This document shows positions 34,096 to 42,814 of a stretch of DNA of 64,000 nt, one piece after another. The position numbers and the translations under genes are program-made. The notes under the pieces were generated by a model. That model ran no database searches, was not told the origin of the DNA, and saw only the letters and a list, made by a program, of their open reading frames with translations. Position 1 is the first letter of the stretch. Every line of letters begins with the position of its first letter. Source of the stretch: Pseudomonas monsensis (GTDB lineage: Bacteria > Pseudomonadota > Gammaproteobacteria > Pseudomonadales > Pseudomonadaceae); NCBI RefSeq assembly GCF_014268495.2, contig NZ_CP077087.1:1677501-1741500 (forward strand). Direction: 5' to 3'.

Positions 34096-34887
34096 GTGGC
34101 TTTCGTTCAACTCGCCGATGGCGAACTGCACTATCAACTGGAGGGCCCGGCTGAGGCGCCGGTGCTGGTGCTGTCCAACTCACTGGGCACCGACCTGCAC
34201 ATGTGGGACGCGCAGATGCCGGCGTTCACCGAACACTTTCGCGTGCTGCGTTTCGATACGCGTGGCCACGGCCAGTCGCTGTTGACAGCGGGGCCTTACA
34301 GCATCGAACAACTGGGCCGCGACGTGCTGGGTCTGCTCGATGCATTGCACATCGAGCGTGCGCATTTCTGCGGGCTGTCGATGGGTGGTTTGATCGGCCA
34401 GTGGCTGGGGATCAACGCCGGGCATCGTCTGCACAAATTGATCGTGTGCAACACCGCGGCGAAGATCGGCGACCCGTCGGTGTGGAACCCGCGCATCGAA
34501 ACTGTGCTGCGTGATGGCCCGGCAGCGATGGTCGCCCTGCGTGATGCGTCGATTGCGCGCTGGTTCACCCCGGACTTTTCGGCGGCCGATCCGGCCGCGG
34601 CGAAGAAAATCACCGACATGCTCGCGGCCACCTCGCCTGAAGGTTACGCAGCCAACTGCGCGGCGGTGCGCGATGCCGACTTCCGTGAACAGTTGGCCTC
34701 GATCAACCTGTCGCTGCTGGTGATTGCCGGCACCGAAGATGCGGTGACACCGCCGTCCGGCGGGCATTTCATTCAGGCACATGTGCGCGGCGCCGAGTAC
34801 GCCGAGTTCTATGCGGCGCATTTGTCCAACGTGCAGGCCGGTGCGGATTTCAGTGATCGCGTGCTGGCGTTTTTGCAGGCTCAGTGA
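34096..34887 (+). CDS. pcaD: 3-Oxoadipate enol-lactonase PcaD
   Basis: 263 residues from a GTG start behind AAGGAGAGGG. Alpha/beta hydrolase with the nucleophile elbow CGLSMGGLIG, an Asp near GTEDAV, and the final His in AAHLSNVQAG. It hydrolyses 3-oxoadipate enol-lactone to 3-oxoadipate. It stands as a separate protein, not fused to PcaC as in PcaL of some organisms. Confidence 0.96.
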   Translation: MAFVQLADGELHYQLEGPAEAPVLVLSNSLGTDLHMWDAQMPAFTEHFRVLRFDTRGHGQSLLTAGPYSIEQLGRDVLGLLDALHIERAHFCGLSMGGLIGQWLGINAGHRLHKLIVCNTAAKIGDPSVWNPRIETVLRDGPAAMVALRDASIARWFTPDFSAADPAAAKKITDMLAATSPEGYAANCAAVRDADFREQLASINLSLLVIAGTEDAVTPPSGGHFIQAHVRGAEYAEFYAAHLSNVQAGADFSDRVLAFLQAQ

Positions 34888-34897
34888 GGAAGTGTTT

Positions 34898-35290
34898 GTG
34901 GACGAGAAACAACGTTACGACGAGGGCATGCAGGTTCGCCGTGCGGTGCTGGGCGATGCGCATGTCGATCGCAGCCTCACCACCCTGACCGAGTTCAACT
35001 CGGAGTTTCAGGAAATGATCACCCGCCACGCCTGGGGCGATATCTGGACACGTCCGGGGTTGCCGCGACATACCCGCAGCCTGATCACCATCGCCATGCT
35101 GATCGGCATGAACCGCGAGGGCGAACTGAAACTGCACCTGCGGGCGGCGGCCAATAACGGCGTGAGCCGTAGCGAGATCAAGGAAGTGATCATGCAGAGT
35201 GCGATTTATTGCGGGATTCCGGCGGCCAATGCGACGTTCCATCTGGCCGAATCGGTTTGGGATGAGCTAGGCGTCGAATCCCGGGAATAA
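34898..35290 (+). CDS. pcaC: 4-Carboxymuconolactone decarboxylase PcaC
   Basis: 130 residues from a GTG at 34898 preceded by AGGAAG; the in-frame sequence upstream belongs to the pcaD shadow. The CMD family core is intact: HAWGDIWTRPGLPRHTRSLITIAMLIGMNREGELKLHLRAAANNGVSRSEIKEV, then QSAIYCGIPAANATFHLA. It removes the carboxyl group to yield the enol-lactone used by PcaD. It ends 8 bp before a REP doublet. Confidence 0.95.
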   Translation: MDEKQRYDEGMQVRRAVLGDAHVDRSLTTLTEFNSEFQEMITRHAWGDIWTRPGLPRHTRSLITIAMLIGMNREGELKLHLRAAANNGVSRSEIKEVIMQSAIYCGIPAANATFHLAESVWDELGVESRE

Positions 35291-35297
35291 CGGCGCC

Positions 35298-35387
35298 ATC
35301 GCTGGCAAGCCGGCTCTCACAGGTTTTCGGGTGTACACAAAAATGGTGTTCACTGAACATCGCTGTCGGAGCTGGCTTGCCAGCGAT
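35298..35387. repeat. REP doublet after pcaC
   Basis: ATCGCTGGCAAGCCGGCTCT and a partner CGGAGCTGGCTTGCCAGCGAT in inverse orientation. The first arm differs from the family consensus by two bases. Confidence 0.88.
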
Positions 35388-35408
35388 AGCGGTAGGTGCC
35401 TTGATGAA

Positions 35409-36215
35409 TTAAACCCTGGCCACAATGAAAATCCGCTTGAACGGAAACAGCGTATTGCCGTTTTTCTCCTGCGGATAATGCGCATGCACGCGCATCATGA
35501 AGTGGTAGATAAACCGCGCCTGTTCTTCTGAGTTCAGCGCCTGCATCACCGACCGCAGCGCCGACACCTTTACCCAGTCATAAATCGGCGACTTGCCGTC
35601 CACCACCTGCAGTTGTTCGGTTTCCCAGATATCCAGCGACGTGGTCAGTGGCGCCAGCAAGCGGTAGTAATCTTCCAGCGACAGCAACGGTCGCGCGGCC
35701 ATGCGCTGGCGCAATTGCGCAGTGCCCAAGGGCGTGTGGCCTGGGCCGGAGTCCTCAAGCGTGTCGAGCATCAGGCGATACCACAACGCATCGCGCCAGT
35801 CCGGCATATGCGCCGCCAGACAGCCGCCGGGGCTGAGATGGCCCAGCAAACGGGGCAGCAACTGTTCGTGGTCACCGATGAAGTGCAACACCGCCGCCGC
35901 GAGCAGCAGGTCGGCCGGTTGTTCAGGTTGCCAGTCGAGCAGGTCGCATTGTTTCCACAGTGCGCTGATTGGCAGGCAACGCGCCTCTTCGAGCATCTGT
36001 GCGGAACTGTCGACGCCATGCAACTGCGCACGTGGCCAGCGTTCGGCCAGCAGTTGCGTGGCAATGCCGGTGCCGCAACCGAGGTCGTAAATGCATTTGG
36101 GGTCGTCCAGTTCGACACGGTCGAGCAATTCGTTGACCGGGCGTTGCCGGTGGCGGGAAAACTGCTGGTACGCCTTGGCGTCCCAGTCGGGCACGGTGTA
36201 GAAACGGGTGATCAT
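35409..36215 (-). CDS. tam: Trans-aconitate 2-methyltransferase
   Basis: 268 residues. N-terminus VPDWDAKAYQQFSRHRQRPVNELLDRV and SAM-binding motif IYDLGCGTGIATQLLAERWP (near 43-62) match Tam, which methylates trans-aconitate formed from the citric-acid cycle, relieving aconitase inhibition. Motif II, DLLLAAAVLHFIGDH, follows. It converges on pcaC. No link to the pca pathway is expected. Confidence 0.9.
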   Translation of the reverse strand: MITRFYTVPDWDAKAYQQFSRHRQRPVNELLDRVELDDPKCIYDLGCGTGIATQLLAERWPRAQLHGVDSSAQMLEEARCLPISALWKQCDLLDWQPEQPADLLLAAAVLHFIGDHEQLLPRLLGHLSPGGCLAAHMPDWRDALWYRLMLDTLEDSGPGHTPLGTAQLRQRMAARPLLSLEDYYRLLAPLTTSLDIWETEQLQVVDGKSPIYDWVKVSALRSVMQALNSEEQARFIYHFMMRVHAHYPQEKNGNTLFPFKRIFIVARV

Positions 36216-36389
36216 GAGGTGGTCCTCCGATGATCAGCAGTGTCTTCCGATGACAATCTGGCCAAATCTTGAGGACCAACAACTATGGGTAGCGGAAGCG
36301 GGGTGAGTGTGGCGCCTGAGTCCTTCAGGTTTTTCTTACTTTATCCGAGGCCTCGCGATGTGCCACAGATCCTGACGGATGGCACCGAC

Positions 36390-36481
36390 CCTGTAGGAGT
36401 GAGCCTGCTCGCAAGGGCGGTAGATCAGTCACCAACAGTGTTGGCTGGTATGCCGCCTTCGCGCGCAGGTTCACTCCTGCA
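36390..36481. repeat. REP doublet downstream of the porin
   Basis: CTGTAGGAGTGAGCCTGCTC and a diverged inverse partner CGCGCAGGTTCACTCCTGC, about 5 bp after the porin stop. It is related to the copy at 26733-26799. Confidence 0.75.
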
Positions 36482-36486
36482 AGGGG

Positions 36487-37746
36487 TTAGAGCAGGCTGA
36501 TCGGATAGCTGACGATCAGGCGATTCTCGTCGAACTCGTTGTTGCTGAAGTCGCGGCGCATGGTCGAGTTGCGCCACCGCACGTTCAGGTCCTTGAGCGT
36601 GCCGCTTTGCACGGTGTAACCGAGTTCCGATTCGCGACCCCATTCCTTGCCGTCGGTGATGGTTCCGGTGTGTACGTTGTCGCCGCTGATATAGCGGTTC
36701 ATCAGCGTCAGGCCGGGAATGCCCATGGCGGCGAAGTTGTAGTCATGGCGCAATTGCCAGGAGCGTTCTTGCGCGTTGTCGTAGCTGGCGTTGTAGCTGT
36801 CGTTGGCCAGGGTGCCGCCACTGGTACCGTTGACGCGCATCCAGGCGCTGTCGCCGGTGAGTTTCTGCAGGCCGAGGTAAAAGGTGTTGCCGCCGTAGCG
36901 GGCCGAGAACATTCCGGACCAGGTTTTGTTATCGAGGTCACCGGCGCGGGCGCTGCCGTCATCCTTGCCATAGAAGAACCCGAGGTTGGCACCCAGCGTC
37001 CAGTCGCCGAGTGGCTGGCTGTGAATCAGGTTGACGTATTGCTGGCTGTAGATGTCCTTGAGCTCGGCGTTCCACAGGCCGATCTGCGTGCGTTTGTCGT
37101 TGAAAACGTATTCACCACCCTGGAAGTTGAAGCGATCGGAGGTGAACGCCGCTTTGCCGGTCATCGACATGTCGCTCATGCTGCTGTCGTCGCGCGGACT
37201 GTTGGCGCGGAACTGTCCGCCGTAGAGGGTCAAGCCGTCGATTTCCTTCGAGGTGATCTGCCCGCCACGGAAGGTTTGCGGCAGCGAACGACCGTCGTCG
37301 GAGCGCAGGATCGGCAGCACCGGCATCCATTCGCCGACCTTGATTTCGGTCTGCGACAGCTTGGCCTTGAACGCGACGTTGGTGCGACCGAAGTTGTCAG
37401 CCGGACGGCCGTCGTGATCCAGCGGCAGCAGTTGCGTGCCGCCGGTGCCTTTACCGCCATCGAGCTTCACCGAGTACAAACCGAGTACGTCCATGCCGAA
37501 GCCGACGGTGCCTTGGGTGAAGCCGGATTTGGCGTCGAGGATGAAGCTCTGCGTCCATTCTTCAGCCTTGCCCTGGGCCTTGGTCGGGTTGGTGAAGTTG
37601 CGGTTGATGTAGAAGTTGCGCAGGTTGAGGTTGACCTTTGCCCCTTCGATGAAACCGGCTTCTTCGGCCGCTACGGGCAGGGCCGCGCCAGCCAGTGTCA
37701 GGGCGATCAGGCCGGGAATTGCATACGGCGCAATGGGATGGGTCAT
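36487..37746 (-). CDS. OprD-family outer-membrane porin, probably PcaR-controlled
   Basis: 419 residues with a signal peptide to about 27 (LPVAAEEAGFIEG). The OprD-type core is seen in NLNLRNFYINRNF, DVLGLYSVKLDGG, NVAFKAKLSQTEIKVGEWMPVLPILRSDDGRSLPQTFRGGQ and a C-terminal strand ending SYPISLL. A PcaR-type box identical to the pcaR one lies about 215 bp upstream (37961-37975). As I recall, P. putida keeps a porin (PcaP/BenF-like) between its pca genes and ttgCBA, so this is likely the outer-membrane channel for protocatechuate or 4-hydroxybenzoate. That specificity is inferred. Confidence 0.9.
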   Translation of the reverse strand: MTHPIAPYAIPGLIALTLAGAALPVAAEEAGFIEGAKVNLNLRNFYINRNFTNPTKAQGKAEEWTQSFILDAKSGFTQGTVGFGMDVLGLYSVKLDGGKGTGGTQLLPLDHDGRPADNFGRTNVAFKAKLSQTEIKVGEWMPVLPILRSDDGRSLPQTFRGGQITSKEIDGLTLYGGQFRANSPRDDSSMSDMSMTGKAAFTSDRFNFQGGEYVFNDKRTQIGLWNAELKDIYSQQYVNLIHSQPLGDWTLGANLGFFYGKDDGSARAGDLDNKTWSGMFSARYGGNTFYLGLQKLTGDSAWMRVNGTSGGTLANDSYNASYDNAQERSWQLRHDYNFAAMGIPGLTLMNRYISGDNVHTGTITDGKEWGRESELGYTVQSGTLKDLNVRWRNSTMRRDFSNNEFDENRLIVSYPISLL

Positions 37747-37960
37747 CGCAGGGTCTCTTGTTATTTTTTGGGGTCGAACGAAATCCGTTGCCGCCGTTCT
37801 CGGGGCAGTTACGAAGTTGCACTTTTGGGGATGAAGCGGCGAGCGATCAGCCGGACGGAGCAGGGCGCGGGAGCATGGTATCGAACCTGTTGTTATTGGT
37901 TTTGTGGAGCGAATGGTGCGGGGCGCGAAGGGCGAGTTTCAATCGGGGAAAGCGGGTTTT

Positions 37961-37975
37961 GGGCGATTATCGAAC
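37961..37975 (-). promoter_or_regulatory. PcaR-type box upstream of the porin
   Basis: GGGCGATTATCGAAC is the exact reverse complement of GTTCGATAATCGCCC, the box upstream of pcaR at 24113-24127. It lies about 215 bp before the porin start. Confidence 0.75.
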
Positions 37976-38014
37976 GCAAGATTCTGTCGGGTTTTGTGGG
38001 GGGGATCAGGCCCC

Positions 38015-38105
38015 ATCGCTGGCAAGCCAGCTCCCACAGATTTATCTGGGGGTCTGCAAATGTGTGTTCACTGAAGATCCTTGTGGGAGCTGGCTTGCCA
38101 GCGAT
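38015..38105. repeat. REP doublet upstream of the porin
   Basis: Two inverse copies of ATCGCTGGCAAGCCAGCTCC spaced about 45 bp apart, in the gap that also holds the PcaR box. Confidence 0.92.
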
Positions 38106-38153
38106 GGGGCCGGGTCGGATACCACAGCGTTTTGACAGGCAACAAAAAGCCCA

Positions 38154-38178
38154 CCAATCGGTGGGCTTCCTGTTTTCA
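38154..38178 (-). terminator. Intrinsic terminator after ttgC
   Basis: AAGCCCACC-AATC-GGTGGGCTT with an A run on the plus strand (U tract on the minus transcript), 12 bp past the ttgC stop. Confidence 0.9.
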
Positions 38179-38189
38179 CCTGAAGATGA

Positions 38190-39650
38190 TCAGAACAGCT
38201 TCATCTTCGGTGCTTCTTCTTTCAGTGCTTCGTTCTGCGCGGTCTGCGCATTCCAGCCGCCGCCCAAGGCCTTGTATAGGTTGACCGCACTGGTCAGCTG
38301 CGCGAGGCGGTCGGTGATCAGTGACTGTTGCGCACTGAACAGCTGACGCTGGGCATCGAGGAAGGTCAGGTTGCTGTCGACACCGATGCGGTAACGACGC
38401 TCGGCCAAGCGGTAGTAATCCTGGTTGGCCGCGACGAAGTCACGCTGCGCCTGCAACTGCTCGGTGTAGGTCTGGCGGGCCGCCAGGCCGTCGGCGACTT
38501 CCTGGAAGGCGGTCTGAATCGACTTCTCGTAGTTCGCCACGCCAATGTCCTTCTGGATCTTGGCGTAATCGAGGCTGGCGCGCAGGCTGCCGGCGTTGAA
38601 GATCGGCAGGTTGATCTGCGGCTGGAACAGCCACGTCCCCGAACCACCCTTGAACAGACCGGACAGGTCCGGGCTCAGGCTGCCCGCATTGGCGGTCAGG
38701 CTGATGCTCGGGAAGAACGCGGCACGGGCCGCGCCGATGTTGGCGTTGGCCGCCTTCAGGTTGTACTCGGCTTGCAGGATGTCCGGACGACGTTGCAGCA
38801 AGTCCGATGGCAGACCGGCCGGTACGTCGCTGAGCAGGTCATCCGACAGCGGCTTCGCTCCTTGCAGGTTGGCCGGGATACCGGTGCCGAGCAGCAGGGT
38901 CAGGCTGTTTTCGTCCTGCGCGACCTGGCGGGTATAACGCGCCAGTTGGGCCCGGGCGTTTTCCACGGAAGTCCGCGACTGCGCCAGGTCGAGTGCCGAA
39001 GCCACGCCGACTTCGTTGCTGCGGCTGGTCAGCTTGTAGCTTTCCTCGAAGGCACCAAGGGTGTCCTGCGTGAGCTTGAGCAGTTCCTTGTCCGCTTGCC
39101 AGGTCAGGTAGGCGTTGGCCACGCTGGCCACCAGACTGATCTGGGTACTGCGCCGTGCTTCTTCGGTGGCGAAGTATTGTTGCAACGCTTGTTCGCTCAG
39201 GCTGCGAACGCGACCGAACAAGTCGAGTTCGTAGGCACTGATGCCGACGGTAGCGGAGTAGGAGCTGCTGATCGACGCTTCACCGGTCTGCGAGGCACGG
39301 GCCGGAACCCGCTGACGGCTGCCGTTGGCATTGGCCGACACCGCCGGAAACAGATCGGCACGCTGGATGCGGTATTGAGCCGCATAGGCGTCGATGTTCA
39401 GCGCCGCGACACGCAGGTCGCGGTTGTTTTCCAGGGCGACCTGGATCAGCTGTTGCAGGGCCGGGTCATGGAAAAACTGCTTCCAGCCTTGCTCGGCAGC
39501 CGCTTGCGCCGGAGCCTGGGCCGGCGAGTACGCCGGGCCCTGCGGGTACTGGCCCGCAACCGGTGCTTCAGGCTGCTGATAATCGGGGATCAGCGAGCAA
39601 CCGCTCAGCACGAAGGCGGCGACTGCGATGGAGAGTAGCGACTTGCTCAT
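38190..39650 (-). CDS. ttgC: RND efflux outer-membrane channel TtgC (OprM/EmhC type)
   Basis: 486 residues. A lipoprotein signal (AAFVLSGCSLIPDY) gives lipidated Cys near 18. Two repeats of the OEP fold include DPALQQLIQVALENNRDLRVAALNI and RRPDILQAEYNLKAANANIGAARAAFFPSISL, typical of the OprM group. Its ATG overlaps the ttgB stop by 4 bp. With TtgA and TtgB it forms the tripartite pump that extrudes solvents and drugs across the envelope. Confidence 0.94.
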   Translation of the reverse strand: MSKSLLSIAVAAFVLSGCSLIPDYQQPEAPVAGQYPQGPAYSPAQAPAQAAAEQGWKQFFHDPALQQLIQVALENNRDLRVAALNIDAYAAQYRIQRADLFPAVSANANGSRQRVPARASQTGEASISSSYSATVGISAYELDLFGRVRSLSEQALQQYFATEEARRSTQISLVASVANAYLTWQADKELLKLTQDTLGAFEESYKLTSRSNEVGVASALDLAQSRTSVENARAQLARYTRQVAQDENSLTLLLGTGIPANLQGAKPLSDDLLSDVPAGLPSDLLQRRPDILQAEYNLKAANANIGAARAAFFPSISLTANAGSLSPDLSGLFKGGSGTWLFQPQINLPIFNAGSLRASLDYAKIQKDIGVANYEKSIQTAFQEVADGLAARQTYTEQLQAQRDFVAANQDYYRLAERRYRIGVDSNLTFLDAQRQLFSAQQSLITDRLAQLTSAVNLYKALGGGWNAQTAQNEALKEEAPKMKLF

Positions 39651-42600
39651 TGGCCAGCCTCTTTAGGGGTTTCAGTCGTCTCGTCCTGGTCGGCGATTTT
39701 GCGCTGGCCGAGGGACGAAACCGTGACAAAGAACAGTGGGACCCAGAAGATCGCCAGGATCGTGGCGGTGATCATACCGCCGATTACCACAGTACCGATG
39801 GCATGCTGGCTACCCGAGCCGGCCCCGGTGGAGATGGCCAGTGGCACGACGCCCAGAATGAACGCCAGGGACGTCATGATGATCGGGCGAAGACGCATGC
39901 GGCACGCTTCGACTGCGGAATCGATCAGGCTGTTGCCCTGCTCGTGCAGCTCCTTGGCGAACTCGACGATCAGAATAGCGTTTTTCGCCGCCAGACCAAT
40001 GGTGGTCAACAGACCCACCAAGAAGTACACGTCGTTGGACAGGCCGCGCAGGCTGGTGGCGAGCAATGCCCCGATAATCCCCAACGGCACTACGAGCACA
40101 ACGGCGATCGGGATCGACCAGCTCTCGTACAGCGCCGCCAGACACAGGAATACCATCAGCAACGACAGCGCAAACAGCGCCGGAGCCTGGGAGCCTGCCA
40201 GACGCTCCTCATAGGACAGTCCGGTCCAGGAAATACCGACACCTTTAGGCAGCTTGGCAGCGATTGCCTCGACTTCAGCCATCGCTTCACCGGTGGAGTA
40301 GCCCGGTGCCGGGGCCCCGAGGATTTCCATCGCTTCCACGCCGTTGTAACGCGACAGCTTCGGCGACCCGTAGATCCACTCGCCCTTGGCAAACGCCGAG
40401 AACGGAACCATGGTGCCGGAGGCATTGCGCACGTACCACTTCTTCAGGTCTTCCGGGCTCATCCGCGAATCCGGCTGGCCCTGGACATACACCTTCTTCA
40501 CGCGACCGCGGTCGATGAAGTCGTTGACGTAGCTACTGCCCAGCGCAATCGACAGGGTGTTGTTGATGTCGCTGATGGTGATACCCAGTGCACTGGCCTT
40601 CTCGTCATCGATTTCGAGCTGGAACTGCGGCTCGTCGTTCAGACCGTTTGGACGCACCTGCGACAGCACTTTGCTTTGCGCTGCCATGCCGAGGAACTGG
40701 TTGCGAGCAGCCATCAGTTGATCATGGCCGATACCGGCACGGTCCTGCAGGAACACGTCGAATCCGGTGGCGTTACCCAGTTCCAGTACCGCAGGCGGGG
40801 CGAAGGCAAACACCATTGCATCGCGGAAACTGAAGAAGTGCTGCTGGGCGCGGGCGGCGAGTTTGAACACGCTGTTGTCGGCGTTCCGCTCGTGCCACGG
40901 CTTGAGCATGATGAACGCCATACCCGAACTCTGACCACGGCCGGCGAAGTTGAAGCCGGTGACGGTGAACACCGACGAGACCGCGTCACCTTCGCCGCCA
41001 TCCTTGCTCGGACGCAGCAGGAATTCACGCATTTCATCCACGACCACCTGCGTGCGCTGGGCACTGGAACCGGCCGGTGTCTGCACCTGGGCAAACAGTA
41101 CGCCTTGGTCTTCTTCCGGCAGGAAGGAGGACGGTATGCGCAGGAACAGCCAGATCATACCTACGAAGATGATCACGTAAGCCAGCAGGTACGGGGCCTT
41201 GTGACGCAGGATATTGCCCACGCCTCGTTCGTAGCTTTTGACGCTGCGGTCGAATCCACGGTTGAACCAGCCGAAGAAGCCTTTTTTCGGTATGCCGTGC
41301 TCGCCATGGGGAATCGGCTTGAGCATGGTGGCGCACAGCGCAGGGGTAAAGATCAGGGCAACCAGTACCGACAACGCCATGGCCGAAACGATGGTGATGG
41401 AGAACTGCTTGTAGATCACCCCGGTTGAGCCGCCGAAGAACGCCATCGGCAGCAGTACCGCCGACAGCACCAGGGCGATACCGACCAGGGCTCCCTGGAT
41501 CTGGCCCATGGATTTTTTGGTCGCTTCCTTCGGTGACAGGCCTTCCTCGCTCATCACCCGTTCGACGTTTTCCACCACGACGATGGCGTCGTCCACCAGC
41601 AAGCCGATGGCCAGCACCATGCCGAACATGGTCAGGGTGTTGATGCTGAAACCGGCGGCGGCGAGGATGCCGAACGTACCGAGCAGTACCACCGGCACGG
41701 TCATCGTGGTGATGACCGTGGCGCGGAAGTTTTGCAGGAACAGGAACATCACCAGGAACACCAGCACGATCGCTTCGACCAGGGTTTCAACCACACCCTT
41801 GATCGACTCGGTCACCACTGGCGTGGTGTCGTACGGGAACACCACTTCCATGCCTGGCGGGAAGAACGGCTTCAGGCTGTCGATGGTATTACGCAGGGCT
41901 TTGGCGGTGTCGAGGGCGTTGGCGCCGTTGGCCAGTTTGACTGCCAGGCCGGAAGCCGGGCTGCCGTTGAACTGGGCGCTGATCGCGTAGTTCTCACCAC
42001 CGAGGCCGACGTCGGCGACGTCTTTGAGGCGAACCTGCGAGCCGTCCTTGTTGACCTTGAGCAGAATCTCTTTGAACTGCTCGGCGGTTTGCAGACGGGT
42101 TTTGCCGATGATCGTCGCGTTCAGTTGCTGACCCTGCACCGCAGGCAAGCCGCCGAGCTGGCCGGACGAGACCTGGACGTTCTGCGCCGCGATGGCAGTC
42201 TTCACGTCGATCGGGGTCAGGTTGAAGTTGTTCAACTTGGCCGGGTCGAGCCAGATGCGCATCGCGTACTGGGCACCGAAGACCTGGAAGTCACCGACAC
42301 CGGCGGTTCGCGAGATCGGGTCCTGCATGTTCGACACGATGTAGTTGGACAAGTCGTCCTTGGTCATGCTGCCGTCACGCGACACCACGCCGATCACCAG
42401 GAGGAAGTTTTTCACTGCCTTGGTGACGCGGATACCTTGTTGCTGCACTTCCTGCGGCAGCAGCGGGGTGGCCAGGTTCAGCTTGTTCTGAACCTGAACC
42501 TGCGCGGTGTCGGAGTTGGTGCCTTGCTCGAAGGTCGCGGTGATGGTCATGCTGCCGTCGGAGTTACTTTCCGAGGACACATAACGCAGGTTGTCGATAC

Positions 42601-42811
42601 CGTTGAGCTGCTGCTCGATCACCTGGACCACGGTGTCCTGCACGGTTTGCGCCGAAGCGCCCGGGTAGGTCACGGAGATCGCGATGGCCGGAGGCGCAAT
42701 GCTCGGGTACTGGTTGATCGGCAGTTTCAGGATCGAGAGTGCCCCGACCAGCATGATCACCAGGGCAATTACCCAGGCGAAAATCGGACGGTCGATAAAA
42801 AATTTCGACAT
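39647..42811 (-). CDS. ttgB: RND efflux pump inner-membrane transporter TtgB (EmhB/MexB type)
   Basis: 1054 residues, full HAE1-RND length. N-terminus MSKFFIDRPIFAWVIALVIMLVGALSILKLPINQYPSIAPPAI. The proton-relay aspartates are present in GLLVDDAIVVVENVERVM near 402-419, and the family stretch RAQQHFFSFRDAMVFAFAPPA lies in the porter domain. It couples proton influx to substrate export. It overlaps ttgC by 4 bp and follows ttgA by 3 bp. Confidence 0.96.
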   Translation of the reverse strand: MSKFFIDRPIFAWVIALVIMLVGALSILKLPINQYPSIAPPAIAISVTYPGASAQTVQDTVVQVIEQQLNGIDNLRYVSSESNSDGSMTITATFEQGTNSDTAQVQVQNKLNLATPLLPQEVQQQGIRVTKAVKNFLLVIGVVSRDGSMTKDDLSNYIVSNMQDPISRTAGVGDFQVFGAQYAMRIWLDPAKLNNFNLTPIDVKTAIAAQNVQVSSGQLGGLPAVQGQQLNATIIGKTRLQTAEQFKEILLKVNKDGSQVRLKDVADVGLGGENYAISAQFNGSPASGLAVKLANGANALDTAKALRNTIDSLKPFFPPGMEVVFPYDTTPVVTESIKGVVETLVEAIVLVFLVMFLFLQNFRATVITTMTVPVVLLGTFGILAAAGFSINTLTMFGMVLAIGLLVDDAIVVVENVERVMSEEGLSPKEATKKSMGQIQGALVGIALVLSAVLLPMAFFGGSTGVIYKQFSITIVSAMALSVLVALIFTPALCATMLKPIPHGEHGIPKKGFFGWFNRGFDRSVKSYERGVGNILRHKAPYLLAYVIIFVGMIWLFLRIPSSFLPEEDQGVLFAQVQTPAGSSAQRTQVVVDEMREFLLRPSKDGGEGDAVSSVFTVTGFNFAGRGQSSGMAFIMLKPWHERNADNSVFKLAARAQQHFFSFRDAMVFAFAPPAVLELGNATGFDVFLQDRAGIGHDQLMAARNQFLGMAAQSKVLSQVRPNGLNDEPQFQLEIDDEKASALGITISDINNTLSIALGSSYVNDFIDRGRVKKVYVQGQPDSRMSPEDLKKWYVRNASGTMVPFSAFAKGEWIYGSPKLSRYNGVEAMEILGAPAPGYSTGEAMAEVEAIAAKLPKGVGISWTGLSYEERLAGSQAPALFALSLLMVFLCLAALYESWSIPIAVVLVVPLGIIGALLATSLRGLSNDVYFLVGLLTTIGLAAKNAILIVEFAKELHEQGNSLIDSAVEACRMRLRPIIMTSLAFILGVVPLAISTGAGSGSQHAIGTVVIGGMITATILAIFWVPLFFVTVSSLGQRKIADQDETTETPKEAGQ

Positions 42812-42814
42812 GAG

